This document shows, piece after piece, positions 1 to 13,400 of a stretch of 64,000 nt of DNA (position 1 is the first letter of the stretch; every line of letters starts with the position of its first letter). The translations under genes were made by a program, and so were the position numbers. Origin of the DNA: Melanocharis versteri (taxonomy: Eukaryota; Chordata; Aves; Passeriformes; Melanocharitidae); NCBI GenBank assembly GCA_013397845.1, contig VZTG01006782.1:595974-659973 (forward strand), written 5' to 3'. The notes below the pieces were generated by a model that saw nothing but the letters and a program-made list of their open reading frames with translations, searched no databases and was not told where the DNA came from.

Positions 1-3000
1 AAAATGTGCGGAATCCCTTTGTGGCTGAACCAAAAAGGCCAGTTCTGATTTGAGCTGCAGAGTGGTACTTAATGTTGTGCTTGGGGTTTCTTGTAAGCCT
101 TGTTTGAGGGTGTCAGGTCTGCATTTAACATGTCCCTTGGGATGTGAGGGAGAGGAGGGAGCTGGGGGATTCTGCTGCTGTTCTGGGGGATGCACCAGAG
201 CTGTGCAGGGCCATCACCAGGTCCTTTCCTGTTTCTGAATCTGAACTCAAATCCTATAAGACATTGAAGCTCTTCTATCAAAGAAAACAAAGAACCTCCC
301 GTCTTGTTTTTGTTTTCTTGATATTTGTAGCTTTTTTGGTATACTTTGGATACTTGACATGTACTGTTTCTTCCCATCTTCAGTTACTGATATTTATTTT
401 ACTGCCAGTGCTGATTACAGTCCTTCACTTCAGAGGCATTTGGAAATATTTATTTTTCCTTTTCTTCAGTGTTCTTGAATTATCTTTGTCTTCCAAATCT
501 TTTCTAAAACTATGTCTAGACCAGACTTACAGACCAGAAATGCATTTCCCCTTTTGAACCCAAGGAGAAAATTTGCTGTTTCTGGGTGTTACATTACTGC
601 TCTATCCTGATAGATTTGTTGAGGACCTTTGCTGCAGACCCTGCCATTCCAGGTGCAGAGAAGAGGAGCAGAGAGCCTCTCCTAGAGGAGCTGAGGAAGC
701 TTGGCTGGCTCAGCCCTAGGGGATGAGCCACTCCCGTTGATTTAGCTGCATTAACCTCAGCTTCTTTTTTTTCCATCCCCATTATGCATATTGCTTTTCT
801 TCTCTTATTAACTGATGAAAATGAGTGTGTTTTTTCTGGGTAATGCTGTGTTTAAATATCACAGATCTTAGAAAAAGAAGAACAAAACCATGTCACGATC
901 TGTCCAGTCATGCACTGGGAAAGGTGACAGGCTTTGACTACAGAGCTGGATCTGGATATTAACTGAAGGTGTTTGTATGCGATCTGTGACTGCGTTTAGT
1001 CATGTGTGCAGCCCTTCAAACAAAAGAAGGATGTGGTGGCTGCCCGGGGGAGCTTGGGAGATAATGAATTCCCATTAGTAAGCAGTCCTTGGTGCTTTCT
1101 CTGTGAGAACGGTTCCTCAGAGAGGTGGCCTGAGGCCTTTCAGCGGACATCTGCGGACCCAGAGAGAAGGGACCCTTGCCCGAGCCCAGCCGAGTGCTGG
1201 CTTGCCCAGCTGCCAGTCCAGTCTTCTCTGAAAGCAGCCGAGCAGCCTGTGAACCCTTTGGTGGTTCTGGACATGCTGGTTGAGGAGGACCATGCACAAA
1301 CACATCCATGCAGCAGCCGTGCAGTGCTGTGAGTGCCCTCGGCCAGCTCTGCAGGGTCCATCCTTTTTCTCTGTGGGTGACTTCCAGGTCTACAGGCACG
1401 ATGTGCCAGTGCTAGGTGAGAGTTATCGTACTACTTCTCAGTACAGTTTCTCTCGTGTGCTCCTGTAAGTTGTACAGCAGCTCTTCCAGCTTCCCTGCAT
1501 TTCCTCTGCTCAGTGAGACTCAGATACTCAGACTTGTGCCAGGCTGTGGCAGGCCAGAGCCTGACTCCACGGCTGCCTTTGCACTCCTGAGCTGGCATTT
1601 GTGTCTTACGTTGTCGCTTCTGCTCTCAAGCTCCTGCAGTGTCTGTGTACATCAGGACTGCGTGAGCATTTATTGTTCTCAGAAACAGAGCAAGGAAAGC
1701 TGTCACCCACAAGTGCTTCTGAGATGTCTGTGCTTCAGGCTGTAATTCCACACTCGAGACCTGATGTGTAGGCCTTGTATCCATCCATTGCAGCTTCCTT
1801 TCACGGAGCCCTGGGGCATCTGGGCTTAGATAATCATCAGTGTAAGATACTTCCTTCTTCAAAAATAAGTAGATGGAATTGTTATTTGGAATAGTTCTAT
1901 GTCACTCAGTATCTGTTCACAGCAAAAGGACTGGCGTGTTCTGAGAAACAGAGTGGCTCTTGGGTCCTCTTCCCATTTTAGAGCCAATCCAGTGTATGAC
2001 AGGATTGCTGTTAATGAATGTGCAAAACACTTAGTAAGACTGGATTTCCTATGGAACAGTTCATCACTTACTTCCCAGCTTCCTGAGGCAGATGAGTGCT
2101 CCATTCATTCTGGAGGTGGGAGGCAGTAGGAAAGCACTGGTGTGGCTGGATTTTCTGGAGCCACATAGTTGAGATCAGGTGTGGTGTGAACTTTTAGGGC
2201 CTTACACATCTGTTGGAACACAATCACAGAGCTTCAGCTGAAGTCATGGATGAGTCTCACTGGCAGTGGAAAACCAGGAATCCTTGGAACATGAGTATGG
2301 CTGGTGACTGCTGGAGACCAGGTGCCCAGGGTTGTTTGGGGTGGATTGGTGTCTGAGCTGCAGGAGTGCCTGGCAGTGCTGGTTTTCAGTCTCACTGCTA
2401 ACAGACCCCAGGGTTAACCACAGCAGTGGGCTTAGTTGTGAGGCTATTTTCTTCATTGGTCTTAGGATGGCTTGTTATCCCATTTTGCACAACGTTGATT
2501 GTGTTTGAAAGAAAAGATCTAATTAGGAACCAATGACTGCGTGATGCTGGACCTCATGTTCTGTTTTGTCTCGTTCAGGACCTGAAATCCAAGCAGTTAC
2601 CAGAGTCATCAAACATCACAATTGCCATCCCCAAGCAATGAAAAATCATGAGTCAGAAATTTTTTCCTTCATGGCCCTTAGCTCACAGAAATGCAGCTTT
2701 TGTAGAAACAGATGTAAATAACCATTGCCCAACCTGACAGTTTATAATCTTAATTCTTTTGGCTTTCTACCCTTGGCATTAGTATTTTTAAAAAATGTAC
2801 TTAATCTGCTGTGGAAATGCAGATCTCTCACAAGCAAAATACAAGTCTCCCTGTATTACTGCTCCTATTTGGAAAACAAACCTTTTCAATGATGAATAAT
2901 GCTTAAAAAATAGTTTACAGAGGTTCTACCTCACTTGATAAACACATTAGCCCAAAGAGCATACCAGAGATGATCATAATTGGGTGGAGGCAAATATTTT

Positions 3001-5577
3001 TTCTTGCACATTTAGAAGGTTTTTGATTGTGCTCCAAAGATGATGCTTAAATTAATGAGTGGTGTGCTGTAGGGGGGAGGGAAAAACCAGAGTGAATATT
3101 AGCTCTGATGTGAAATGAAACAGTTTTTGAACTGCATGTGTTTTTAGCTTGAGAAGTGAAATAAAATTTCTTGTGCTTTTTAGAGAACTCTGCTAAACAT
3201 TTTGGTTTGATCCTGGGCCATCAAATTGGATCATTTTCAATATTTAGAGAAACTTCAGTAATTTTGATTTACCCTTAACAGTGTTTAATGAAAACACTTC
3301 TGTTTTCTGAAGGTTACTGAGATTCTTGAAGCTTAATGATCATGATTTTAAAGAGGAGCAGTCACCAAATTTCAGCTCTGAAGTTTCCCAGCCACTTTAG
3401 AGATGGGGATTGTCCGTTTAGATATTTTTTTTTATTTTATAGGGAATTATTGAACATAGGGTGTTCTGTGGCACAGCCCAACACAGGCAGGTGAACAAGG
3501 GCAAAGGAGCACGTTTGGATGTGTCCTCTGCAGCCCTTTGCTGTCAGCTGGCACCTGGCACTCCGGTGCCAGTGTCTCACCTGCTCGGCGTGCGTGTCCC
3601 CGTGACACAGCAGGCTGGAACTCGGCAAGGAAACTGCTTTCAGACTGGGCAGATCTGTGATCAGCAGGGTAAAGCAACAGCAGCTGGAGATCATGAGCGT
3701 CTGATGGCTTCTTTATCATCCTCCTCTTTTCACTTGTTTTTAATTTCTTCAGCCTCATGAATTCAATTCCCTGTGCACAGTTTCCATGAAAACAAGGTAT
3801 TTAGCTGCAGTATTTCTTCCTGTCTGGGGAAAATCTCATCTGCTAAGTACACCCCATAAATAATCCTTCCACAGGCTTTCTTTTCTCTGCTCACCACCCT
3901 TCCAGCCCCAGAACTCTCATTTCACAGTCCATTAAGTCATGTCAGAATTTTCGTAGAGGCGAAAAAGGACAAAACCGAACTTGTTCACCTGACCCTGGAA
4001 GAAGTAGCTGTGGTAAAGTCATAAAAAAGTGACATTTTCCAAAGCTTGGTGGGCACCGTGATTATTTGAACTGTAAATCAATAATATATCTGCACTTAAT
4101 TAAATTCAGCAGTGGATACTGCAGAGAATGTTCCTCAAAACTGTCTGGAGTTAATGAATTTTTAGATGGCTGCTGTCAGCTGAACCATACAAGGGAATTA
4201 CCTGAGCGGTGCCGATTTATTCCCAGTGCAGAGCTGCTCTTCCGCTCTGTGTGTGATGAGTTGCTGCCTTTTTATCTGGTCAGTTTTTGTATGTGTTTGT
4301 TGTAGTTACAGTGACAGTAGGCAGGCTTGGGATCACATTGGGCTGTGCAGTACTTACTTACCTGTGTGCACACGTACCTGTAGCCAAAAGCACGTGTACA
4401 TGTGTACAAACTACCTATGTGTACACAAAACCACCCATTTGATGCCTTTCTGATGTTAACAGTTTCTCCAGAAACAGCAAAATCATCTTATTTTTAGGTC
4501 TTCTTAGTGTCAGATTCTAAAAAGGGAAAAATGGTTCATTTTCCTAGAAATGGGTAAATAACCCCATTTCCCTGTCCCAAAGGTTCTTGTACTATAACCC
4601 CTGAAATAGTTGGTGTTGTCTTTTTAGGCAGCAGTCTGAGCTGCAGCGTTTGTAACTCCTGGGGATCACCTGGGTTTGGTTTATCAAAAAGCACCACGGA
4701 CAAGGTCCTCTCCTGTCTTTTAAAAGGTTCTGCAGCTTGAGGTGGCTCCTCTGCCAGCTTGTTCAGGATGTGTTACATTTCCTTTCTGGCTGAGCTTGGC
4801 TGTGGGCGATGCTGGCGAGGTGCAGTGCGATCGGTGCCTGCCTTGGACACAGAGCCAAAGGAAAGCCCTGGCGGGCTCTGCCAGGGATCTGGTGCCTCCC
4901 TGCTGTGCTGTGCACCAGGGTGGCATCCACACGGTCCCCTGGGTTGGAATGGGATGGCATCTGTGTCGCGAGGTGTGCTGCCCTGCTTGGATGTTTTGTA
5001 GTTTACCTGGATAAAAGCCATGGTGTATTTGCAAGCACGTCCAGATCAAGTCAGATGTGAACGTAAAGTCAGCTGTTCTGGAATAATTCTTGTAGAAAGG
5101 AGCCTGGAGAGAAGATTGCTGACAAGCCAGTGCTGTTAGTCTCAGTCTGGGGCTGAGGTGTAGGAGAATGAAGTGACCTGAGGGTCACACAAGCTGGGCT
5201 GTAATCTGCCCCCCAATCCAAGGGTACCTTACACATAGAACTGGACACGCATTAATCTCTTCTCCTGTGGAAAATACATTTTGAGGCAATCCAGCAGCAA
5301 ATTCCAGTGTCTCGCCCCTTGCAAATGACCCCTGTGTGTGTGTTACAGGCAGCTGGGGACTGATCTTACCCAAGTTCTTGTGATGAGAAACGTCACAATG
5401 GAATAATTAAATATTGGGGCTCTAGGGACAGTCACTGGGGAAATTGCCCTCAGTGGCAGCTGCAGCATTTATTAATAATTAAAGCTGCGCCTGCTGTGCT
5501 TTTCACTACATTTGTTTCATTAATATTTTATTGTTTTAAAGAAATAAAAAAAAGCATTGAAGGTGGGAAGAGAGCCT

Positions 5578-5591
5578 GTTTCCTAAGCAAC
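5578..5591. promoter_or_regulatory. RFX X-box-like palindrome in SGSM2 intron
   Basis: GTTTCCTAAGCAAC matches the X-box pattern of RFX factors (RYYNYY, short spacer, RRNRAC). It sits in an AT-rich block with TAATTA-type sites, next to a CpG-richer stretch. The motif is seen directly; binding is inference. Confidence 0.45.
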
Positions 5592-5889
5592 AGCAATGCA
5601 CTTTTTTGCAGTTATTTTTAAAGGCAGGTTGCTTCATTTAAGATTTGGAATCAAATTGCTGCATTGCTCCAGGCATCCAGAAAGCTGCTTTTCTTTTTCC
5701 TTTATTTCTAAATGAGAGACGGAGCAAAACAGCTGCTGGGTTAAGAGCTGTTGTGATGGTTGCTAGACGGGAGCTAGACCGTGCTGTGAGGAGCATCCCC
5801 GCGCTGTCATCGCCGCTGTCCCCCGCGCCTCTGCGGCGCTCCCTGTGCTGGAACCAGCCTGCCTTCATTCAGAGATGTGTCAGCGCTGG

Positions 5890-5890
<1 letters not shown>

Positions 5891-5944
<54 letters not shown>
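5891..5944 (+). repeat. Hexanucleotide repeat (CTCCTG)9
   Basis: Nine perfect tandem copies of CTCCTG in the SGSM2 intron, in a CpG-richer stretch. Because 6 is a multiple of 3, the array keeps several frames open on both strands. This explains the Leu-rich, Pro/Ala-rich and Arg/Ser-rich open frames seen across it. It is likely length-polymorphic. Confidence 0.97.
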
Positions 5945-5945
<1 letters not shown>

Positions 5946-7288
5946 CAGAGCGCAGGCTGTGCCTCTGCCACCCACGGGTGTCCTTTGGCCGCAGGGGAGG
6001 TTTCTGATGGCTGAGAGGGGTCGCGCAGGGCTGTGCCCGCGTGTCCCGCTCGCCCTTCGGGGAGCCCTGCTCCGGCTGCTGTGCGTCAGGGGTGGTTGGC
6101 TTCCGAGGCAGTCGTTCTGGCTGGAAGTGCCACCAGCGTGGGCAGCAGCGCCAGACCTGCTGCTCGGGGGCTGTGCTGATGCTGTCGGGCTCCTGTCCTG
6201 AGCAAACAGGAGTGTGCTGGAGCTCAGGCCACGGGCACTGCCCCACTGCGCCGTACAGCAGCGCCAGGTCCGGCTGGGGCTGCTCCTGGCGTGGGCTCCT
6301 CGGGGTTCAGCAGGCAGGAGGTGTTTCTGTGCGCCCCCCAGTCCGGCCTGGGACTCAGGTTAAGTTTTCAGGGCCCGAGCAGTGAGGACAGGTCTTTTTC
6401 AGATGCAGCTTTCAGGTGTTACGGGATTTGGAGCCTTCAGGTACAATAAGGAGAGGAGTCCTCAGGAAATACTCAGCACCTGACAGCGTTGGGCATGAAG
6501 TGCAACAAAATGCTGCCTTCTCTCAAAAAGAGCCGCTGAGTGTTGGGCGAGAGGCAGAGTGTCAGAGCAGATGGAGTGCCATTTGTTGCTGTAACCAGCA
6601 TTTAACGTGGCAGGGGGAGCTGCGGCGTCCCGATGGGCTGCCTGCTGCCACCCAGCACGGGACAGCCGTGCTTGGTGCTGCACTCAGAGCCCTGTGAAGG
6701 CTGCCCTGCCCTGGGCACACACCTGGCACACGGAGCTGGCTCTTCTGCCTTCTCTGTGAATGAATTGGTCTGTTCTCCTTCATCCCTTTGTATGGGCATG
6801 ACTGTGTGAGTCATCTGCAGTCTCACTTCAGAAGCTGATAGACAAGGAAGGCTTATTTTTTGTTTTGATTTGTTTTGGTTTTTTTAAATTTGTATTTCTC
6901 ATTTCCTTTCCCTGCAGCAGGTTACATGAGAGCTGGATAGATTTCTGCTGCAGTCTTGCAAGGCTGGCGTAGTGCAGTGCAGTGTTTTACTGGTGGCCAT
7001 CAGGGCGTGTTACAGTGTGGTTCTGTGTGGCACGTGTAAAGTGGGGTGCAAATACTCGGAGAGATTCCAGTTCATTTGTGTACTGCCATTATCTGTGTTT
7101 TACAAGGTGCTTGTAGTTGCAGATTAGACACATGCTCACATCATCTGATTATGAGTTGCTGTCTGTCCGCCTGTCTGTCTGTCCCCCCAGCGCTGTTCTT
7201 GACCCACACCTGCCCAGGGGCGGTGGGTGCTGGCCGAGGAGGAGGCTGAAGGCAGCCGGACCCGTAACGCTGTGTGCTGTTCCCGCAG

Positions 7289-7451
7289 GTGTGGTGGAGG
7301 CGTGTCTCCTGCACATGCTGAAGCGCAGGGCTGCCGGCTTCCTGCGCACCGACAAGGTGGCCGCGCTCTTCACCAAGGTGGGCAAGACCTGTGCCATAGC
7401 TGGAGACGTGTGCAAGAAGGTGCAGGAGCTGCAGCAGCAGGTGGAGAGCAG
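7289..7451 (+). CDS. SGSM2: SGSM2 exon, start of visible RUN domain
   Basis: The exon opens with the last two bases of a codon and reads [19 protein letters not shown], then KVGKTC and the helix KVQELQQQ. This is the N-terminal helical part of the RUN domain, the region linked to Rab9A binding in this family. The donor at 7452 is gtgagg. The exon ends in phase 2. Confidence 0.93.
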
Positions 7452-10400
7452 GTGAGGCTGAGCTCTGTTTGTCAGCCAAGTTGATGCAGCGTGTGTGCAG
7501 CATGGTGGGACACAGACTGCCCCGTGAGTGCACAGGAGCCTGTCGTGGCCACGGGTGATGCAGCTTTGTCTCGTTCGTGGCTGTAGATGTTTGTGTTTGA
7601 TCAAGCTGGCACTCAGCAAAGGGACAGAGGTGGGGAACTGGGGCTTTGGTGTTTCATTTTGCCTCTCAGTACAGCAGAGCAGCACATTCAGCCCACACAC
7701 AGCAACAGGAGTGACTAATTACTGGAGATTTCAGAGGGGGCTCGTAGTCAGGGTATGGTGGACCAGCTTGGACTGTTGGTGGGAACAGAGGGGGTGGAAG
7801 GAGGAACTCAAGAACAGACATACTGGAAAAGCTGCTTTGGCATGCTCCTGCCAAACCAGGAACAAATTTGTAGGTATCACGGCAGAAACAGTTAAATTAA
7901 TGGATACAAAGAGTGATGGGAAGAAGGATGTTATGGGAAAGCTGTTCAATACATACTGGTCTTAAGCACAACAGAATCCTGCAGTCAAGGACTTGAGATT
8001 ACTGAAAGTCTTAAACTTCTTGCTGGTGGCGAGTAGCAAAGTTAAAATTTTCCATGTGGTTCTGTAGATGGAATCACGGTGCACGAGTGTCTTATCCTAT
8101 AAGCTCAGGACAAGGGCATTTTTAATTCTGTTTTTAGGCACTGCTGAGCCCTAAGAGCTCTTTGTACATCATAGGAACTTTCAGCCTCTGATCAATTTGC
8201 TGTAAGAAGGGCTTTGCCCAGAGAGCTTGTCTTCAATTACTGACAGTTATTCAAATTAGCACTTACATTTCTGTGTAATTTTCTGACGTTTATCTTTATT
8301 AGACTTGTAATTATGAGACTTTGTTATGTAGTTTTTGACAGAAATGTACCTATTTTTGATATATTTTTAGTTGTGCCTACTGATACAGACAGGGATTTTA
8401 TTAATTTTAGTTTTTTAAATGTTGGGAAGAAGGATGCCTTCTACTGAAAATTCACCAGCCTGTCTCCTGGTTAAGAGCCCACACAAACACACCTCTAACC
8501 ACCAGAGATCTTTGGCTGTGTTCTCTAACAGGGAGGAGCAAATGAACTTAAATTCTGTGGTTTCTCTTGGACAAATTTTGTGTGTTTTTCAGCTATTAAC
8601 AGCCACAAAATTTAAGTGCTGTAGAAAATACGCACATCAAAGATACTATTGGGAAATACTGCAGAGGGTGAACTCGCTCTGCTGGATGTATGAAATGAGA
8701 CAGAAGGGCTGTAACAGCCTAACTGTTCCTGAGGCTGTGGCTTAAGAAAACCCCAGTGTAGGATGCAGCTAAGCACACTCGAATTGCTCTGATGCCAGAG
8801 GTGTCACGAGTCCTCCTTGCCTGTAGGGATGGTGTCATGGCCTCCTGTAGGGCTTGGGACAGTGTCAATGCAGAGGGGAATTACGGATCTCACCCAAAAC
8901 AGCCCCAAACAAATGTATGCAAATTAACAGTTTCCTGAAAGGGAACCCAAGTGCTGGCAAAGAACTTGAAGATGTCAGGGTTTCTTTCTTCACTGAGGCA
9001 AGACGGGACCTTTTTGGATTTTAAGGGGGCAGTTTTCTGGAAGAGACATTCAGAGGGTTCCTGCTCCCCTCTCAGCCCAGGGCAGTGTGTGGAGAGCCTG
9101 CAGTGCTGGGCAGCAGGAAGCTGCCCCTGTGCTGCATTGCCACCTCTCTCCTGCAGCTGCACTCTGTTACCTGATGCAGGAGGATGGACCCATCATGACC
9201 TGTCATCAAACAGTCCGAATTCTGACTACTTTTATTTTATCACCTTTGCAGGAAAAATCAGCCAAATGGGCAGGAACCTCTCAAAAGGCAGGGATCAACC
9301 ACAAGCAAAACGCCTGTCCTGACACCTCAGGCCATCAAACACATCTGGGTTCGGACAGCCTTGATTGAGAAGGTGCTGGACAAGATTGTGCAGTACATTG
9401 TCGATAACTGCAGGTAAGGAAAGCAGCAGAAGCACGGGGGTTTGTTGGACTCATGCATTTAGGTATCTGCAACAATGGATTTCATCAAAAGTCTTCGGCA
9501 AACCCTTGTGATGCAGGCATCTGGTAAGATGAAAACCAGTTGCATGGGCATTTAGAAAAAAATGTACTTTAGTTTTGCATCATTGACAGTGTTTCAGGCT
9601 TACAAAAAAAAGCATTAACAAGCATTCAGCTTTCCAGAAATCAGCTAAAAGCCTAACTTCAAGTATTTTAGGAGCCCATATTCTAATGGGACCTAGACCT
9701 TTGTGGAATAGAAATGTCTTCTAATAGGTCATGAGTTGAAAATAATCCTTTGGAACTTTAGGATGTCAGGGAGGAAAATGCCTTTTGTAGATGAAAGGAA
9801 GAAGAATTAGAACAGGAGAAGCTAGTGACATAAAACTTTAGGGTTTTGAAAACAAGTTCTTTGAATCATGTTTCCTTTTTAGAAAAATCAAGCTTTGTGT
9901 AAAGGGAAAGTCTTCCCTTGCAAAACCAGAGAAGAGCATCAATGCTTTATGGATATATTCCACAGGGACTCCTTAAGAGGCGAAGACGAGTCCTCTCTGC
10001 TCTGTCCTTGCTTCCTGCTGCCCAGCATCAGCGTGGTTTGCCAAGGAGTGGCTCCTACCTCCTACCCTTCCTGCCCTCCCATAACCCATGATACAGAAGA
10101 CTTAATGGGCACATGGAGGACAACCTCCCATAAAAAGAGGAAGGAAGGGACCCTAAAGCTTGGTGTGGTCCCAGAAAGGCAGTTTGCTGGCCGGGGTGCT
10201 CTTGTCATTCTGCACTGGCAACACATTCTTGTTCATCCAAAGCCAATGGGTCTGAACAAGGATGAGAGCTAAGGGCAGAGCAGCTTATTTTCACAGTATT
10301 TTCCAAGTTTGTGTTACTGTTTGCCTTGTCATCAGCTTTATTTTCATGATGTATCTTGCCACTAAAAGCAAGAGAATGGAAGAAAGGTCTTTGTGCTGTT

Positions 10401-13400
10401 CAAGCAAACTGTTGCTCTGGGACATGAAATGCCAGCTTGGATTTTATGAGCTGTGTGCAGAAGAGACAGAGGGAGGGTTGCCCGTGTCCCAGAGACATAG
10501 TTAATGAAAGCATTTTAGTCCACTGCCTCAGTGTCTGCAGATACATGGGTACAAGGGGTTTTAATTTCTTTTCCACATAATCCACAGGAGTCACATCAGG
10601 AGAGTTTGCTCTCAGTTGTTCCATCACTGTGTGTTGTAGATGTTCACCTCACTGCCTTCCCCATCCCTTCAGATGAGTTAGGATCAGGTCCTTCATTGCA
10701 GGTGTGTGATTTTGAGAACCTGACTTGGTGGATAAAACAAACCTTTTCATAAGGCTTGTTACCATGCATTTTTGTATCATTACTGCTCAGATGCTCCATA
10801 TTCACGTCCTTCAGCTGTCCTGGAGGAGGAGCAGGTGCTTTAGAGTTTGAGCCCCATCTAGTGAACAGACCACAGAGGACAGTGGCATTCAAGAACCGTG
10901 GGTGTTTGGATTTTTTGGCTATGGGGTTTTGTAAAGCAGCTTTGCCTGCTGCAATGGCAAAATTTCGGGGTCATTGCAAGAGCAGTGTAGTAGTTCATTG
11001 TTCTTCACAGTGTTTCAAGATGATTCCTCACAGATGGAAGAGATGTTTAAGAATGTGTGGATTGTTTTGTCTCTGTGGAAAATGGACAAAATTGCTTGCA
11101 GAGAACTATTGTTTGTTCCCATATTGCAGTTCTGCCCAAAGGCCCAAATCAAATATACTGGGTAAACACACTGAGCACAAGGCAAGCTCCTGCCCCTCTG
11201 AGCTCAGCTGAAAAATAGATGAGATTCATACCAACTAATGTTTTTAACTGGGCTCTGATCTTTTATTCCTAGTAAATATTATGAAAAGGAAGCTTTACTG
11301 GCAGATCCTGTTTGTGGCCCAATACTGGCTTCTCTGCTAGGTGAGTTCTTGCAAAGTTACTTCTTATGCTGAAGAAAATAAATAGTTTCTTAAAGCATTT
11401 TGCATTATGACAGTGTTACAAGAGGTGAATTTTATATCTCGTATGTAGTTAACTGTTTATAATAGAGCAACATTCAAGATGTTGTTCAGTTGCTTACAAG
11501 ACCAGAAGAGACTGATCATCTGGTTTTATTAGTAATTATTGGTTGGATTGGAAAGCACAATGGGAATGGATTTTTACTGAATGCTTGCTGGCAGTTTGTA
11601 ACTGCTAATGCTGCTGTGGCAGGGTATTGTCCTACAGGAATACTCTTATTACCCTGCGTAATAGGAGTGCTACATTTTTATATTGTTGTCTGTATTGTGG
11701 GCTGATCTTGTAGGATCGGTGACCATTAATATTCACTTGGCTTGAGAAGCAAATCTCACCTTCAGTGCTCAGCCAGCAGGATAGCACTGGGTGTGTCTTG
11801 AACAGACTCAGAAGGTTTCTCCCTTGGTCTCTTTTCCTAGTGGGACCGTGTGCTCTGGAGTACACCAAGCTAAAGACAGCTGACCACTACTGGACAGACC
11901 CTTCGGCCGACGAGCTGGTGCAGCGGCACCGGATCCACGGCGCGCACGGCCGCCAGGACTCCCCCTCCAAGCGCCCGGCCCTGGGAGTAGGTATTTACTC
12001 TGTACCTGCTTCTGAGTCAGGGCACAGGCTGGTAATAAAAACAGCCCCATGAGGGAGATACCTGAATCTGGAACGGCCTTTCTTCTCTCTTCTGTAACAG
12101 AGCCTTTATCATAGATTAGAAGCCCATTTGGGCCACAGTGTCCTCTTTATCTAGATGTAGAAAAGTTTGAGATCCAGCACTGAATTCTGTGGCTTTTGAC
12201 AGTTGTGATCTGACCAGGTAGTTCACAAGAAATTCTGGGCTGCCATGGTCAGGGCTGAGTTAGGAGTCCAGGTGATTTCTCTGCAAACTCCCCTGGCTGC
12301 ACAAGAGTTGCACCCTGTGGAGAGTGAGGAGAGTGGTGCAGTTGCTGTTCTGCCCTGGCTGACCCGCCCTGGCTGTGTGTGCAGATCCGGAAGCGCCACT
12401 CGAGTGGCAGCACGTCGGAAGATCGCTTTGCCGCCTCGGCACGGGAGTACGTGGAGTCCCTGCACCAGAACTCCCGGACACACCTTCTGTACGGCAAGAA
12501 CAACGTCCTGGTGCAGCCGGTGAGTGCGAGCAGCTTGGGGCTGTGACTGGAGCAGCAGTGGGGTCGGTGGGGGTGGAGTTCACACCTGTCAAGGGCTCGC
12601 TGCATTCTGTTCTCAGCACGGAGCTGCCTTCTGCTTGGCTCTCCTGTGCTGGGGTAGATTTGACACGTGATAAATGCCTTCACTGCCTGACCGCTGTCAG
12701 TGAGCAGTGGGCCTGTAGGCAGGAACAAACATACCGGACTGCATTTAATAAACCAGCTGACTGTATTGTGGTTTTTCCCCTCTTTCTACTAGCAATATCG
12801 TATACTAGTACTTTTGCTGTTAGGGTTTCCCTCAGCAGTTCCCAAATACTGCAGCTTTGGAACTTGCGTGGCATAGAAAGACTGGAACATATATTTTATG
12901 CAGATATTTTGTGCACTTGAGTCACCTGAGTTGTCTGTTTTTTGCTTCTGTGAACAGAAAGATGACTTGGAGGCAATTCCTGGGTATCTCTCCCTTCATC
13001 AATCAGCAGATAATTTGACATTAAAATGGACTCCAAACCAGCTGATGAATGGAACCCTTGGAGATTCAGAACTGGAGAAAAGGTACTCATTGCATTCAGG
13101 AAAGATGGGAAGCACTGTGTAACCTGCTGGGGGGCACTGGGAAAGGGGAAGGGAAGAGGGAAGCAGAGGTTGTACAAACCTGCTACCAGCATATCCAGTG
13201 TGGAGAAACTAGCTTTCCTTTGCTGTTTACTTGACTAATAATTTACTTTAAATGACCAAATTTAATAAGCAGTTATTAACTAAGCAGAGTCTTTCTATCA
13301 GGTGGTTGGAACTGCAAGCATTCCTGAATATGGAAAAAACAATGTTTCCTGCACTTTCCTTCCCTTTTAGTGTTTACTGGGACTACGCATTGATTGTGCC

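Larger units (their letters stand above)
1..7288 (+). other. SGSM2: SGSM2 5' intron (no exon seen)
   Basis: No sequence matching the expected N-terminal SGSM2 exons is visible here, so this is read as intron ahead of the first visible exon. The acceptor is tcccgcag at 7281-7288. Most of it is unremarkable. It contains an AT-rich block (about 2740-3340), a second AT-rich block with an X-box-like motif (5440-5640), and a CpG-richer stretch with a hexanucleotide repeat (about 5750-6400). Short open frames here show no known domain. Confidence 0.75.

Noticed and set aside
144..557. 137-codon + frame with hydrophobic, membrane-like segments
   Set aside because: T-rich intron sequence gives Phe/Leu-rich chance frames. 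No homologue recognised, and it lies within the SGSM2 intron.
5869..6246. Arg/Ser repeat (RS-like) protein on the minus strand
   Set aside because: The RS run is the hexanucleotide repeat read in another frame, inside an intron.
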